64,000 bases of DNA from Myripristis murdjan (lineage: Eukaryota; Chordata; Actinopteri; Holocentriformes; Holocentridae): NCBI RefSeq assembly GCF_902150065.1, contig NC_043986.1, forward strand, positions 15,513,890 through 15,577,889. Reading direction: 5' to 3'. The position numbers were made by a program, and so were the translations under genes. Position 1 is the stretch's first letter. Every line of letters starts with the position of its first letter. Below, in pieces: positions 34,830 to 49,115 of this stretch. The notes below the pieces were generated by a model. It was not told where the DNA came from. It ran no database searches and saw nothing but the letters and a program-made list of their open reading frames with translations.

Positions 34830-37800
34830 CAGTTATGTGAAAAGAGAGAAGGATAAAAAAAAAAAAAAAAAAAAAAAAACATTGTCATCAGTTGTCAGTA
34901 CAGTAAAACCCTTATTATATGGTTGGTCACATGAATTCCAGAAATCTGAGCTATTTTGAGAGCAGAGTCACACTGGAAAATGATTTGAAAGTGCTTGATT
35001 TTTTTTTAAGAGGCTTTTATTTTTTCCTCAGATGTTTAAAATATCTTTTAAAACTTAACAACAGAATTGAAACTACTGTCAGATCTTATTTCTGTTTTCA
35101 TATGATTAAAACATGTGTAATTAAATGTTCTTTGCTTCCATAAACACCTTCTGGGCAGTTGACATGGAAGAGATCCTTTAAATGATTTGGCATCCTTGGC
35201 TTTCATATGTTTTGATTAATGCACACACATTTGAATGTGACTGGCATTGTGCCTTAGGATCAAAATCTGCCACCTGTGTGTGTTTGAAAAAAAAAAAAAA
35301 AAAATCCACCTGTAAACCTGGTCATTATGCACATTGTGTTTTGGGATTTTTCAGTTGAGGTTTTACCATATTACTGTATGTTGCTAATAAGTAGGATTAC
35401 AGTAGGATTAATTTCATGATATTATTTTTGACATTGGCATAGATAAGTTCATTATTTTAGAAGATTGTTTCAGTATCGTCTACAGCACTTTAACTATTAT
35501 TTTATTCATATGTTTATGTTAAACATTTAAGTTACTATTCTTATCCCCTTGGCCTAAGGACAGGTAATTTTAGTTCTTACCTGTATTTGTTGTATTGGGG
35601 GACGTGCTAGTGTAATGGGTGAGAATAATGTATGTAGAGGACAAGTCTGAGCTGTGTCTGAAAGCTGGGTGTACTGTGCTGCCATTTTGGATCAATGAAA
35701 GAAAGACTTTGACACAACTGTAGCGTGCATGGGCCAAAGTGCTGGAGAAAACTAAGAAAGAATGGTTACACTCCCTTGTTCATTCTAAGATGTCTGCAAC
35801 AGCAACTCAGAATACCTGTGGTTTGTCAGCTGATTTGTATGTTTTTACACGCTAATGACTCAAAAGGAGTTTCAGTTGAACAGTATGAAAAAAAAAATGC
35901 TTGCTGTTCCTCAAATGTGCAAATTACTGCCCTAGTTTTGCTGCGAGTTTGGCTCTGGGCAATATTTTCAAAGTGTTCCTAATTTCATTTCCACACAGCA
36001 GATTACACCTAGTCCTGTGATATCCTCGCTGAACAGTGCACTCTTTCACTCCTCCTCCTCTCTAGTGAGCAACTTGACAGAATCGTCTGAAATTAGACTG
36101 CATCAGATCAGTTTACTGTTGCTGCAGGGGTCACATCATGGCTGCACCGATTTCATGTTGAGCCTCAGTGGCCTCTGGCACCAAATGTCCTTCTTAAGGG
36201 CAGCTTGGGTCATTCTGGAAGTCAAGCCTTTGTCACATTTTGCTAAAGTGTCCTAAAATAAGGATAATTTTTCACTTTGTGGAAGCATGACTTACTGAGC
36301 CACCATGGCTCATTACATTGTAAACGATGTAAGAGGATTTTGAGTAACCCGGTTTAGAGCATTATCAAACCATGTAAAGGCACATAAATAAATCGTGTAC
36401 TTCTTTTTAGTAGTTATGTTCTCTCTCTACTTAATGTCTGCTATTTGCCCAGTGTGAACCTGTTATTGCTATGGATTTTAGCATAAAGCTCTCTCAGCTA
36501 ATTAATGCCTTGAGTTTAGAGCCACAATGAACCCCTCCAAGCCTGAATGACTGATCTCTGAGCTTCAAATCTAGAAGAAGGGAGAAAGCCATGAAGACAC
36601 TGGATCTTTTAATGGGCCAATCTTTTTGGACACGGTTATATGTTTACATAGCTGCCAGCACCATGAGCTTGAGGGCAATCCTCTTTCTGTCTTCAACTCT
36701 CTCAGCTCTGCCACAAGTCCTTTTGGCCACCCAAGATAAGATCAACCCAACATAACACAATAAAGATAATGATAATGATAATGATGATGATATACAGTTT
36801 GATAGTTTGGCCACAAGGTGGGGCTTTGACAGCAGGAGTGAAGCAAGGTCCGGCTGTGTGGGCTGCTGGTCAAATGTAAAATATTCTGTGATATCAAAAA
36901 GATTTGGTGCTCTCCTGCCAAAACAAGAAGCATTCTGTCTACTTATGTTGTACTATTACACTTCACGCACAGTTTAATATGCCTCTCTCTATAGTGCATT
37001 GTATTCTTAAGATAACTGAGATTTAAAGTTAGAGGTTTGGGAGTTTAAACTTCTTCCTATAGTCCCAATTTGAGGTGAGTTAATATTAAATAAGTAAGTC
37101 CTTGTGTGACAGCATACTGTATGCATATGTATGGTGCATATATTGTATCAGCTATAAGTAAAAAATAATAGATAATCTATTGAACCCATCATTGACACAC
37201 GTGATTAGCTAATCCACCTTTGAGCCTGGATGACAATGTACCGGCACAGAGCTGGGAAAGCTCAGTTGATCCCTGTTGTCCATGTCCTCTTTGTGTGGCT
37301 GGCTTGTTACCTGGGGAGAGATCCTCTTGTATAATGAGTGTGGATGGATCATACTGATAACACACGCATCTGCTGCTGTGCGACCCCAGCCAGTTATCCA
37401 GCCAGCCAGCGAGCAACCGGCTGGCTGAAGCTCTGTAGAGAATGAGAGGAAGTACGGGGTGGTGTCTTTACAACAAAAACACAGGACACAGGGAACAGGA
37501 GAAAAAAACCATTGAAGGATTACAAGCTCCTTTCCTTTCCTTTCCTTTCCTTTCCTTTCCTTTCCTTTCCTTTCCTTTCCTTTCCTTTCCTTTCCTTTCC
37601 TTTCCTTTCCTTCTGTCTTCTGTCTTTTCTCCTCAGAAAACTCCAGTTCCAACAACTGGGCTATGCTCTCTCCATCTTCCATCTCCCAATATTGTATTTA
37701 GGCAAACACACACATATTTCACACATCTCCAGGACTCGCAAAGTGCATGAAAAATAGGTTTTAAGAAACGACTGGCATGCCTCAAATAGAGCACTGGCTG

Positions 37801-38945
37801 CTCTGTCTCTCTTTGGCGGTGACATCACAAAAAGAACATGACCTTTTCACTAATCCGCCCGGCGACAGGGTGAATGGAATGTATTTGGGCAGTGATGGCA
37901 CACGAGCAAGCTGGCATGTGTTTGGGCGTTTGTCGTAATTTTCAATTCTGAGAAAAAGCGAGGGGGTTGCTGTGAATGTGAGAGAGCAGAGGAGGGAGGA
38001 TGGCTGATGTCAGGTTGATATAGAGTCTGCGTCTCGCTGCTCTGGATCAGTGGAGATAGAGCGGTGAAGCAGGGAGGAGAGACAGGGAGGACGGATGGGG
38101 ATGACCTTTGAGATGATGCGGATGCCTTGTGACCTATACTGTTTGACACACATGGATACATGGATACAATACTGGCTTTCACTATCCTACTCACTATCTC
38201 TCCTTCTCTCTGTCTATCTATATTTCATGCTCTCTTTCTCTGAAATACACACACTCACACACACACACACAAACAAATCAATGCTTATCTAACTTCAACA
38301 AATGCTCATTTAAACAAGCTCGGCCACAATCAAAAAACAAATCACGAATTGCTCTCTCAGCAGGATTTTGTAGTTTATATGTCTGTATTTGTGTGCATGT
38401 GTCCTTATCACTCACACTGCTTATCAGTGTCCGACAGAGCTGCACAATAAAGTTATTAAAAAAATATTAATGAATAAATCAGAAATAAGTTCATAAATAG
38501 CAAGAGGCTACAGTTATTACAGGATGATGGGTGTTCAAAATACACACTAAAAATGGCATTCTGGAGCTAAGAGCAATTTCTTGTCTATCAACAAAGCTGC
38601 ACATAATAGCAAAACTTGCATTGTATTCAAACACTTTATTAAATTGTTTCTTTTTTTCTGAAAAATGAATGTCCATGCTGCCATACCCAACACAGTAATC
38701 AGGAAATGATTATTTATCAGCGTCATTCAGCCCCAGTCCATGTGCTCCACCGAGAGTGAGAAGGATGGACAAAGCACTACGCCATCAAATGTTAAACATC
38801 TAAACGTCTCGACATGTCACCGATGACTGTGGAAAGACCCAGGCTGTTAAAGTATAGATGAGGAGAGTGAGGAAGAGGAGAGAGGACACGAGGTCAGGTG
38901 AGGCCAACAGCATGGGCCATATGTCAGAGGACAGAGGACAGCTAC
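34830..38945. other. Gene-free stretch after the PNPLA gene
   Basis: This probably begins with the PNPLA 3' untranslated region (A-run 34856-34879, ATTAAA near 35104). It then holds AT-rich unique DNA, an A-run at about 35288-35304, a GATAAT tract at about 36763-36795 and the TTTCC array at 37529. I see no reading frame with a recognisable domain. Confidence 0.6.
37529..37612. repeat. (TTTCC)n pentanucleotide array
   Basis: About 16 nearly perfect TTTCC units. The Lys-Gly-Lys-Glu-Arg and Phe-Leu-Ser-Phe-Pro open frames across it are products of the repeat. Confidence 0.95.
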
Positions 38946-39596
38946 TTAACCATCCTATTACCTTTGGGGTCACTTTGATCCAATTCAATGTTTAACAACT
39001 GTAAATACGTGATTAACGTCATCTTTTTACTTCATATTGAATGACATTTCCTAATTTAATGGGGACAACTGGGTAAACATGAAATTAACATGATATATTT
39101 TCAATGTCCTGTACACTTTGGGGTCAGTTTGACCCCAGGCTTTTTTAGTTTACAGGTTTTTTTTCTCTCTCTTTTCTCTCTTCTCATAGTTTTTATGTTT
39201 ATATAAAACATAAAAGAAATATCAACATTTTACACACATTTTAGCAATTTAACATTTAGCTGTTGAAGTGAACTATAACATGCCATTTATAATAATCAAA
39301 AAAAATTTCCCTCTGCTTTAGGGCCCTAATCAAACATGTAGCCACACCTGTAGCAGTGCGAAAACCTAAAAAAACATAATTTCCACAAGAACTTGGATGT
39401 ATAAGAGGGGGTGGGTGGTGGAGGTTGTGTTTTATTTAAACAGCTATTTAGGTAGTCTACAAGACACATAAGTACCTGACACATAAACTTTGCTTATCAT
39501 GATCATTTTCTAATCATTTTCTGGATGTTTAAATTGTGCTCAAATTGACCCCAACTGATAAAAATGTTAATATTTTTTTAAGGTAACAGTGGGTTA
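38946..39596. mobile_element. Probable TTAA-type MITE with GGGGTCA..TGACCCC motifs
   Basis: The left end TTAACCATCCTATTACCTTT and the complement of the right end (TAACCCACTGTTACCTT) match imperfectly over about 18 bp. Inside, GGGGTCANTTTGANCC occurs at about 38964 and 39120 and in reverse complement at about 39541. A left TTAA suggests a piggyBac-like target, although the right side is degraded. It codes for nothing. The overall pattern matches a dispersed fish repeat I recall. Confidence 0.5.
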
Positions 39597-41091
39597 CATA
39601 TGGGTGAAACAATTTAAGGAGAAATACACTGAGAAAATTTGGCACAAACTGATATTGAAGAGAGAGACCCCTCCAACTCACTGTGTATGGCAGAGGGTAA
39701 ACAAACAAAGTCAGTCATGGGTGGGTTATCATCTTGCATGCAGATGTGGTGGAGCATTTATGACAGAGAATCTTGAATTTTAGGTTTTGAAGCGATGATA
39801 AGGAAGACTGAAGGCAAACAAGGTCTCAACGGGATTAAGGGTACAGAAGTCTAACTTGCTGCTGCTCCACACTTTAGTGATCATATTTATCTGGATGTTC
39901 ATTCAATGGGTTATGGTTCGATGAAGCCAAGCATCTTTACAGGCCCCTCCCTCAGATAAAACACACACTCAACCACAATAAAATTCTTCTGTTATAAGAC
40001 CATAGTGGTAGTCACCAAGAAACACATGTCGATATCTTAGCATTCAGGATTTAGAGCATATCCGTTTTAACAATTTTAATTTTCCATTAGAACAACAAGA
40101 ATAATATATCACCATTGGTTGGTGATAACTTGGATCAGCAGTATCAAAGTTGTAAAATCTGGTTGCACTGTTAATCTGTTTAGTTCAAAGCTCAACATTG
40201 ACTCATTTTTAAAACTTAACACATATAAAGTTTAGTTTTTACTCTCCAAATGGCGTGTCACCCATTTCTCATTACTAATTGGCACATATTTAAAGAAATA
40301 TACATGATCGATTGATTTATTCATTTTTATTTTCTGCTTATGTCATACATCCACAGCCTACATATAGGCTATAGGACACCATTATATTCTGACAAAAATA
40401 CAAAACAAATACAAATTTTCATATTTGCATCTTGCATAGCAGCTATATCCATTGAGACATATTAAAGTGCTGTCTGCCTATCTTTAATACATTTGCTGGC
40501 ACAGCAGAGTGTCAGTCTGCAACCCCCAGACACCACCCGCTGTGTCCTGGCATGCACTCTGTCCTTGATGTGTTCACCTGTGACTTCTGTGATTTTCAGA
40601 AACCAACATATTTCAAACACTCTCACAAATCTGATGCTGAGGTTTATCCGCCACAGTGTATCAAAAAGCATGTGATTTCTGTTCTCATTTAGTGTTGATG
40701 CAATCTGGGATAAAGTCAGAACTTGGCAACTGCTGTATGAAAATCTGCCTTGGCCACTTTTCATCCAAACTGGAAGATCGCTCATGTGGACGGTCCAAGT
40801 TGGACACTAGCTTATCAGATAAACCCAGACCCACATGAAAACGCTAATAAATTCTCACTCAGTGCCCATCTTGCATTACTTAGAAATATTGGGTCCATAT
40901 TCTTTGATCGTCTAGTGTTTGTGTGTGTGGGGGGGGGCTTGTGTTTTATGTGTTTGTATGCGTGTGTGTGTATGCCCACTCATTTGTAAGGTATTAAAGA
41001 TATGCTCTGTGCATCATACTGTATAAACCCATACTTATGGCATTAGCTCAGTTTGTGTGTATGCGGGGAAGTATTTGTGTGTCTGTAAGCC

Positions 41092-41138
<47 letters not shown>

Positions 41139-42653
41139 ATGGGTGTGGTGCAGCCATCAGTCGGGGTGTGTTAGTATTCTCCATCATCATTCTGCTGACG
41201 AAAAGCCTTTTAACTCTGAGCCACTGAGCAGCACCGACTGAGCAGTCACACACAGATAGTGGGTCTTTTTCATCCTTTTCTTCTATTCTCCGTTTGAATG
41301 CTGTGTTTCCCCACATCAGTTGAACTTGTGTGGTCATGTTACATGCAAACACATCAACTTTAGCAGGGCTCCTATAACTCTGCAGGACGGATTAAATATC
41401 TCTTAACGTGATGCTGAAGTTGTAATTCACTATTTGCTTTTTTTAGTATCACAGATGTCCCATTTGTTTAAAGATAACTCTGAGGGGATTTTCTCCAGGA
41501 ATTAAATTATTTTTTATTAACCAGCACTACTGTTTTTAGTGCCTGAGCCAGAGCTGCTATTAAGTGGCATATTCAGGGATTCAAGCTTGAAGGGCTGAAA
41601 CCCAACTGTTTTTGAACTGGTTTGTTATTATTTTTCTTCTCTCTTCCTCAAGAAATGTTTGTGCAAATTCCTCTGAGACTGTAAATAGTAGCGACATGAA
41701 ATTTTGCCCATTGATTGGAAATTGGAAGAGATTTTGAACTTTGAAACGTCAGAATTCCTACACTGATTTACACAAAACTCCATACAGACCACACAAGTCG
41801 GACTACTAATCAGAAATTGTCCAATCATTTCAAAACCTGCAGGACCTATGATAGTTTATCCAATCATCACCAAAGTTGGTGGATGTTTTTAATTAAGCTG
41901 ATGAAGCTTAATAAAAGTCGTGAACCCTGGAATCCTTGCTTGTGACTATATTTTCAGTTTGCTCTTGAAGATACTAAGCTTATAGCTTTTGAAGATATTT
42001 ATCTACCAGAAGAGATGATTTCAATTAGACTATAACTGCCATGTCAACAGTTGAAAGGATTTATCTTAATGCAGCTCTCACTGTAAGACAGATGTTTACA
42101 ATATGATACAGTTACATACACAGACATTTCCAAGACACATAAGGAAATTAAAATGCACGCACAATATAAAATTTGAACCAGGACGTAAATAGTAAAGTGC
42201 TCAGAGAAGTGCCTACATAGTAAAATAACAGATTACAATAAAGTGCAAACTGACCATGGTAAAATCATGTATACAGATAATTTTAGACTCCATTAGAATA
42301 CATAATTTGTGTTGTATTATTGTGCAAAAATGTATACTAAAATTCTACACTTTAAGATGCACAGGATACATATGACTGCCTCTTCCTGGTCTGTGTTTGT
42401 TTGTCTGTCTTGAAGATAGGTAATCTGCCGGATCTGGAAGGGATAACTGAGATTAATTTTGTCCGCTCAATCAACGGAGCCAAACAGATGTTGTCAGGTT
42501 TCACCACACAACACATATCTTGAATGTGTTATTGAGTGTGTGTGTGTGTGTGTGTGTGTGTGTCTGAAAGTGAGAGGGAAAATATGTGTGAGTGCTTGTT
42601 TGTGTTTTTGTATGTATTCAGTTGCTTATTATGCAAGCAAATACCTGTTTATA

Positions 42654-42657
<4 letters not shown>

Positions 42658-42738
<81 letters not shown>
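42658..42738. repeat. (TG)n microsatellite
   Basis: About 40 TG units, with a shorter (TG)n about 95 bp upstream at 42537-42563. The Val-Cys and Thr-His frames here are not genes. Confidence 0.95.
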
Positions 42739-42740
<2 letters not shown>

Positions 42741-43104
42741 TGTGCATGTGTGTGCTCTTCTCCCAGACTTTAGCAGGAATCTAGTGTCTGACTTACAAAT
42801 AAACAGCAACAGATTGGCAGCTCTCTGTTTCTAATCCTTCTCTCCCCTTTCAATTTTCAAGCCCAGTTGATTAGATGATGAAATACTGTCTAATGGTGAT
42901 GAGGCCAGCACTAAAGAATGTTTATTCCATGTGAGACTGGCGGCTTTCCATTTGTCTTAATTCTTAATGTTTCTCTCTTCTCATCTTCACTTCTTTCCTC
43001 TCTCCTCCTCTTATCACGTCTTCTAATCGGACCCGCAGTTTATCTCCCTCTGCATGGAAAATCTGCCGTAGTGTTAAAGCAGAGGTGCTGGCGACCTTTT
43101 TTTT

Positions 43105-43138
43105 TTTTCTAGCTTTTTAGCTAGAAAAAGCTAGAAAA
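43105..43138. repeat. Perfect 14-bp inverted repeat (hairpin)
   Basis: TTTTCTAGCTTTTT and its exact reverse complement flank a 6-base AGCTAG loop. The left arm continues an uninterrupted T-run. Confidence 0.85.
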
Positions 43139-43419
43139 GCTATCTTTTTTCAAATTCAGACCTCAAAGTGGTCTGATTCATATATTCTCCTTTTGTACAG
43201 ATGCAACATACGGTCAATCACTGGTCAGTATATGCTTGTCTACAGAATAAGACTAAAATCAGAAGCCTGTCATGATTTAAATATGATTTTCTTGTTTATA
43301 TTGTCAAATTTCTTCATTTCAAATACATTCAAAATATCCACAGCAGCAGATTAATGTGTAGGATAATTTAGCAGTGAGGAGCTGATTGAAATGCATTCCA
43401 AATAGTTTTTTTTTCTAAC

Positions 43420-43475
43420 ATGCTTTGTGTACATTTTATAAAGATTGTGCTATATAAATAAATTTGACTCACCCA
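43420..43475 (+). repeat. Possible LINE/SINE 3' end
   Basis: TTGTGCTATATAAATAAATT is the usual terminal sequence of fish non-LTR elements (compare 900-930 in this window). The body of the element is not identifiable. Confidence 0.35.
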
Positions 43476-44490
43476 ATGTGTACTCCTAGCATATTGTTGA
43501 CACATGCTCATATATTTAAACATTTTCTTAACGAATCTCTAATATTTACAGGACCATATGGTCCTATTTTGACTTTGCAGTCATGATCATATATGTCTGC
43601 CACAAATATTGGTTTCATATGTGTGCATATGTTTTTGTAGTTAGTAAGCCAAGGCTAACATATCCCAGCTCTTATTAATACTAAACTTCCATTCATGTTC
43701 AGAAAATGTGAAAGCTGCATTACACTTAGTAAATGTTGAACATTTAGCCAAGTGAGAAAAAAAAAAATCAAAATCAAAAAATTCAATATCACTGTGAACT
43801 TACACAGATGTCAAAAAGACACACATCTACCACACATCTATCACATCTATCACGCTGAATCTCCCCACAAACTAACCATATAAACTTTTTCAATTTATTT
43901 CTACTGTTTCAGTTTGTTGACACTGAAAATGTGGATCCTTGCAGATGACTGATTAGAGAGCATCAGATCTACATTGCATATGAGCTGCAATTGCTCCGTT
44001 ATTAGTCTAAAAGGTTCAGACAAGAACATTTTGTCTGTAATCCAGCAGTGTTTCAACCACAGATACCATCTGATAATCCCAGGGTCTTTAGAATCTGCAG
44101 TCTGGGTGTTTCCTGCTCTGCATGTAACTCACTCACCACACACAGTTAATTATAACTGGAGATTCATGAAGTGAATAACTAACATACTCGCACCACATCA
44201 GCAAACACACACACACAGCATTAAACTACGCACAGGGAGGCCCCAGCCAGCAGAAACAGACTCTGTGTCACTTCTGGCCCCAGTGTCAGTCAAACCCTCT
44301 CCCTGTCTCTGACCTACGTCTGTCGTGCCTTCCTCTCCGTGTTCTTACCTTCATTCTCTCACTCCCTGTATCTCTCACTCCCTGGTGGAACTTTCCATCA
44401 AAGCGTCTCGTTAATGATGGAGCACTCTCATGCATCTTTAAGCACTTGACAGGGATCTTCCACTGTGCAGTTTCAGCCCTTTAGTCACAG

Positions 44491-44527
<37 letters not shown>

Positions 44528-45573
44528 ATCCAAGCACACACAGAACAACACTTAAACAAAAAAATGTCAACCCATTCAGTTAATTTACAGTTATAAATAA
44601 CGAAAGACAGAAAGGAGAGAAAACAGGGGGACTGCTGGAAACAAAATGTACCACTACTAACCCAGATAAACAAGCAATATCAAACAACAGAGGTATCCTG
44701 ATTTGACCCAAATTTATGAGTAAATGTGCAAAAGCATGTGTTTATTTAGACGTAGTTGTACGCCTGTGTCTGTTTATGTGTCTGGATCTGTGGAAGCCCA
44801 AACAGGTTAATCTCATATCGTCCCAGCAGATTAACTTCACACACTGCACTCAAAAGATAACACTCCTACTGACACCTAAGCCAATGGGATCAAGGCGGTT
44901 TGGGCAGAAAAGCCTGGAATCTCCCTGAGCCAGTCAGACAAGCCTGTTGTTCCTGCCCATTTTATGAACCACACGCCTGCCCATGTCTATGGCTGTCACT
45001 TTCATTATGTGTAGAAATTCCAGTCCTTTCCTGTCCTATATGTACTGTAAGCGTGTGGGTGGGTGTTTATGTGTATTTATATCGGTGAATGAATGGATGT
45101 CCAGGCCCCTTGAGGTTTCTGACAAACCTAGGACACAGAAACACTTCACACACAGAACACAAACTGTATTCTTTCATGTTACCCAAAAGAAATAATCTAT
45201 TCTAATTACGGATGTGTGTGAAAGGCTGTAAAGTGAAAGTGGGAGATTTAGATTATCATTTAAAGAATTGCATGTGTTATTTATAAAATGTGAAGCAGAC
45301 ATAAAATTGTGTTTTTTAAGCAAATCTTCAAGCAAATTTCATGAACTGTTAATATTTTTTCATCATGTCCATTTATACCTAAAATGGCAAAATAAATGGA
45401 ATTAATTGCATTATTTGGGTAATCCCTTGGATTGCATTACTGATTACAATTTTGATGAGTTCTCCAGTGACTGCAATAGAATACTTTTTTAAAGTAACCT
45501 ACCCAACTCTGCCAAGGATACGGTACAATTGACTGGCTGTGGGTTAAACCCCACAGAGGCAATGACAGCACAG

Positions 45574-45581
45574 GACACACA

Positions 45582-45675
<94 letters not shown>
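45574..45675. repeat. (ACGC)n followed by (AC)n
   Basis: About 17 ACGC units run directly into about 15 AC units. The whole 100 bp alternates purine and pyrimidine, the pattern that favours left-handed Z-DNA. Confidence 0.95.
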
Positions 45676-45677
<2 letters not shown>

Positions 45678-46833
45678 TTTACACACTCCAGATGCATCAC
45701 TAGAACCAGACACTAGGATTAATAACCAAAGCTATTTTAGTCCTGGTTCATATGATGGCTGATATTTGGATTTGGGATATTGGATGGGAATGGCCTTTTC
45801 AAATCTTAGTTTGGAGCCATGGAAATGACAAGGCTCAATGGTGTTTCCATTCAAAATGCAGCTGTTACTGCAAGCTTAGACACTTGGGCCTTCTTCGGTG
45901 ATCTTATCTTGGAGAAATCCTTCTCTTAATCTGTTAAATAGTTTTAATGGATAGTTTCATCAGCATCTTGGCTTTACCAACATTAAAAATCCAATAGAAC
46001 TTAAGCCCTGCACCAATTGTGTGCTGTTTTTACACAAACAGAGCAAAGAGAGGCTGATGAATTACAATTTGAATGGAACGCAGAGGACAATGTTTAGTCA
46101 GGATAAAAGATTACTAGAATAAAGATGAGAGACGTTTTAGCCATGGCTCACATCAGGCCAGGGTGCTGAAATCAACACTTGGGTGGAAAATCACTCTATT
46201 TCAGGCTAAAGAATAGGATATTTGGCAAAAAGAAATATACACAATGATGGGTCATGCTGCTTCTGTGTCTAAATAAAGCCACAAATGCATAGCACTCAGT
46301 CTCACATGACATTTGAGGACACGGCAGTTAACACATTCATGGCCTGACAATAAACACGTGCCTGAAAATTATATTCAAGACACCAACAGGCACACACACA
46401 CACTCCATTCATTGCTGTGATGCTTAAGCCAGGATCTGCTGTCACCAAGCTTCCACTGACAAGCTTTCAGCAGATTGATCCGGTTATACAAAAGTGAATT
46501 GTTGTTTGCAAGTTTAACAAACGGATAATGGTTTTGGAGCACATTGGAATAGGATTCATTACATAACATCCTCACATCAGCAATCTCTGCCATCTTTGAA
46601 AAAGTAAAATCTTGTAAAAGTGTGTCATTCATTCATTCATTCATTCATAAAAGTTTTGCATTTAAAGAGTGCTATTAAGCGCAATCTCAGGGTATTTCAT
46701 ATGGAAGGAAACATTCACCTCCTTCGTTTTTCTTCCTTAACATTAAAGCCATGTGTGGTGTGACAGGTGTGATCAGAGCTGGAAATATGTGCTTGACAGT
46801 TGCACAGCAGATTGCTTTGCATTTGCATTTGCA

Positions 46834-46834
<1 letters not shown>

Positions 46835-46896
<62 letters not shown>
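46835..46896. repeat. (TG)n microsatellite
   Basis: About 31 TG units in gene-free DNA. The overlapping open frames on both strands are Val-Cys and Thr-His translations. Confidence 0.95.
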
Positions 46897-46899
<3 letters not shown>

Positions 46900-49017
46900 A
46901 GATTTTTTTGTCCACACAAGATCTGTTTCACTCGTCACGTATTTCTGTGCATGCATGTAACTTATCTATGTGGTTGACAGTCCATTACCTGCATCCACGT
47001 GGCATATGAACTCTCCACTCCCTTTTTCTTCGAAGTGTCACTCATCCTCCCTCTCTCTCTTTCCTCTGGCAGCTCTATTTTCACTCTTAGATTTCCCTGA
47101 TTTGATACTGTACTTGTCTTACAGTATGTGTTTGCCTTTCTTTCCATAAGGCTTCATCCTCCTCTTACACTGAATCACTTCAGGTGATCTAATAATGATT
47201 TGAGTGAACCATTTATTATAATTTATAATGCATTTGGTCAAAGTTTCTGGGAGTGCAAACAATATTAAGGCCATAGCTATTGGGGAACAATGTGGGGAAC
47301 CAGATTGAAATGCAAACTGTTTGGCTATGTTCAGCAGCAATCTTGCAGGTTGAAGATGTTGGAAATTTCACCTTTGTATTATCTTTCGCAACCTTTCTGA
47401 TGTAAACAACATTCAGAAAAATGTGGAAAAATTCAGCTATAAAGTTGTAAAAACATCCCTATCTTCTATACATGGCTAATCAGAAATCCTCTGCAGGCCA
47501 GAGGTTTTCTGAAGTTAGATTAATGTCTGTATACCCCTGCACATCTTGTAAATGAAATCTATGATTGAAATGCAGCAAATGCTGCATGATCATGAAAAGC
47601 CCTGATCCCTGATTTAGCCTTTTGTTTGTACAGGCCTCCTCTCAGAGCTAAGATATTCAGCCGTTAATTGCTTCACAAACCTTCTCCTTATCACTCGAAT
47701 ATTGTCACTAAATGTTGACCCTCTCAGTAAAACACTTAACCCCACCATTAAGTGCAATCTAAACAACGCACAGTCATCCCTTTGTTTCATCCCCTTGCCA
47801 ACTAAATGGCTGCTCACATCCAGGCACTTGGCTTTCAGACTATCTATTAATAATTATAACTGTGCATTTCTTAATGTTACTTCTGCAACACAGAGTGTTA
47901 TTCATAAACATCACCTAAAACTACTGCCTGGGCTTCCCTTCTGCTCTAAGCAGACAAAACACCACTGAGTCATTTAGTTTATAAGAAGCCTGGAAACTTG
48001 AATGTTTAAAAATAGTATGTGGTAAATAAAATAAAAAAAGAAGGATTAAATATAATAATAAAAATATATACAAATAATAAAAGGTTATTTTTTTCAGAAA
48101 TATTTTCATAAGCAATCATTGTTTTTTTTTTTTTCCACAATTGAATAAATTAAACCTAAGAGTATCAGTCCACTGGCCACACATCTGTCAAATTCATCTC
48201 TGCACACACTTTTCGTCTGTGGATACCAGCAATAGCAAAATCCAAGACCCTAACTATCACCATATAACATTTTACTGCATTCTCTCTTCTCCCTCAGTCA
48301 TTGTGTTAGACAGATATCATGCATGCCAGTAACATATGTCTCTATCTATAAGGCGTGTTTTTTTTTTCTTTGCATGAGGCGTTGGTTGCTTTCACTGCAT
48401 CAGACATGAAGGATGTTGCAATTGCTGACAGGCTGAAGAGTTTGTTTTATATGATTAATAAAGGAACTGATCCCTTGTAGTACAGTAGTTCACTTAACAA
48501 ACCAATTCAGTGGATAATTTTTAAAAAATATTCACCAAACACTAGGTATCCATTCTGTCTCTATTGAAACAAGTTTTAGATGACAGCCGCCCTCTTCCAC
48601 CTAAGGCGAGGTGTCCAGATGAGAGAGCGAAAGGTATCAGGTGAAGCAACGTAAGAGACTAGCAGTCTGCTCCATGCCAACCAAAGGTTGGCACCCGCTG
48701 TTGTTTGGAAGCCTTCCCAGCGATACGGTCTCTGCACTGCCCCACATGCCTTGTCTGAGTGACCTCGATCCTCTAGCCTTCATTTGTGTGCGTGTGTGGG
48801 TGTGTGTGTTGTGTACGTGTGTGTTTTTGTTACAGTGAAAGCAGAGACGGGCCACTGAAAGTAATGACAGAATCTTATATAACATGCCCAGTTGTGGGGG
48901 ATTTTCTTGCCAGAGGGGAACACCAATTTGGGGATCGGTACTACAGACTCACAGTGCTGCTTTTCCCCATGTGGTCAGGACTGCTCAGTCTTTACCCAGG
49001 ATCTCTAAAAATGAAGT

Positions 49018-49019
<2 letters not shown>

Positions 49020-49114
<95 letters not shown>
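49020..49114. repeat. Long (CA)n microsatellite
   Basis: About 47 uninterrupted CA units, among the longest dinucleotide arrays in the window. Confidence 0.95.

Positions 49115-49115
<1 letters not shown>

Noticed and set aside
40462-40785. 107-codon minus-strand open frame
   Set aside because: It looked mildly protein-like but matches no family I know and has no supporting splice sites. It may be a decayed repeat.
47702-47968. 88-codon open frame in the large gene-free region
   Set aside because: No domain, no flanking splice or promoter signals, and composition like the surrounding AT-rich DNA.
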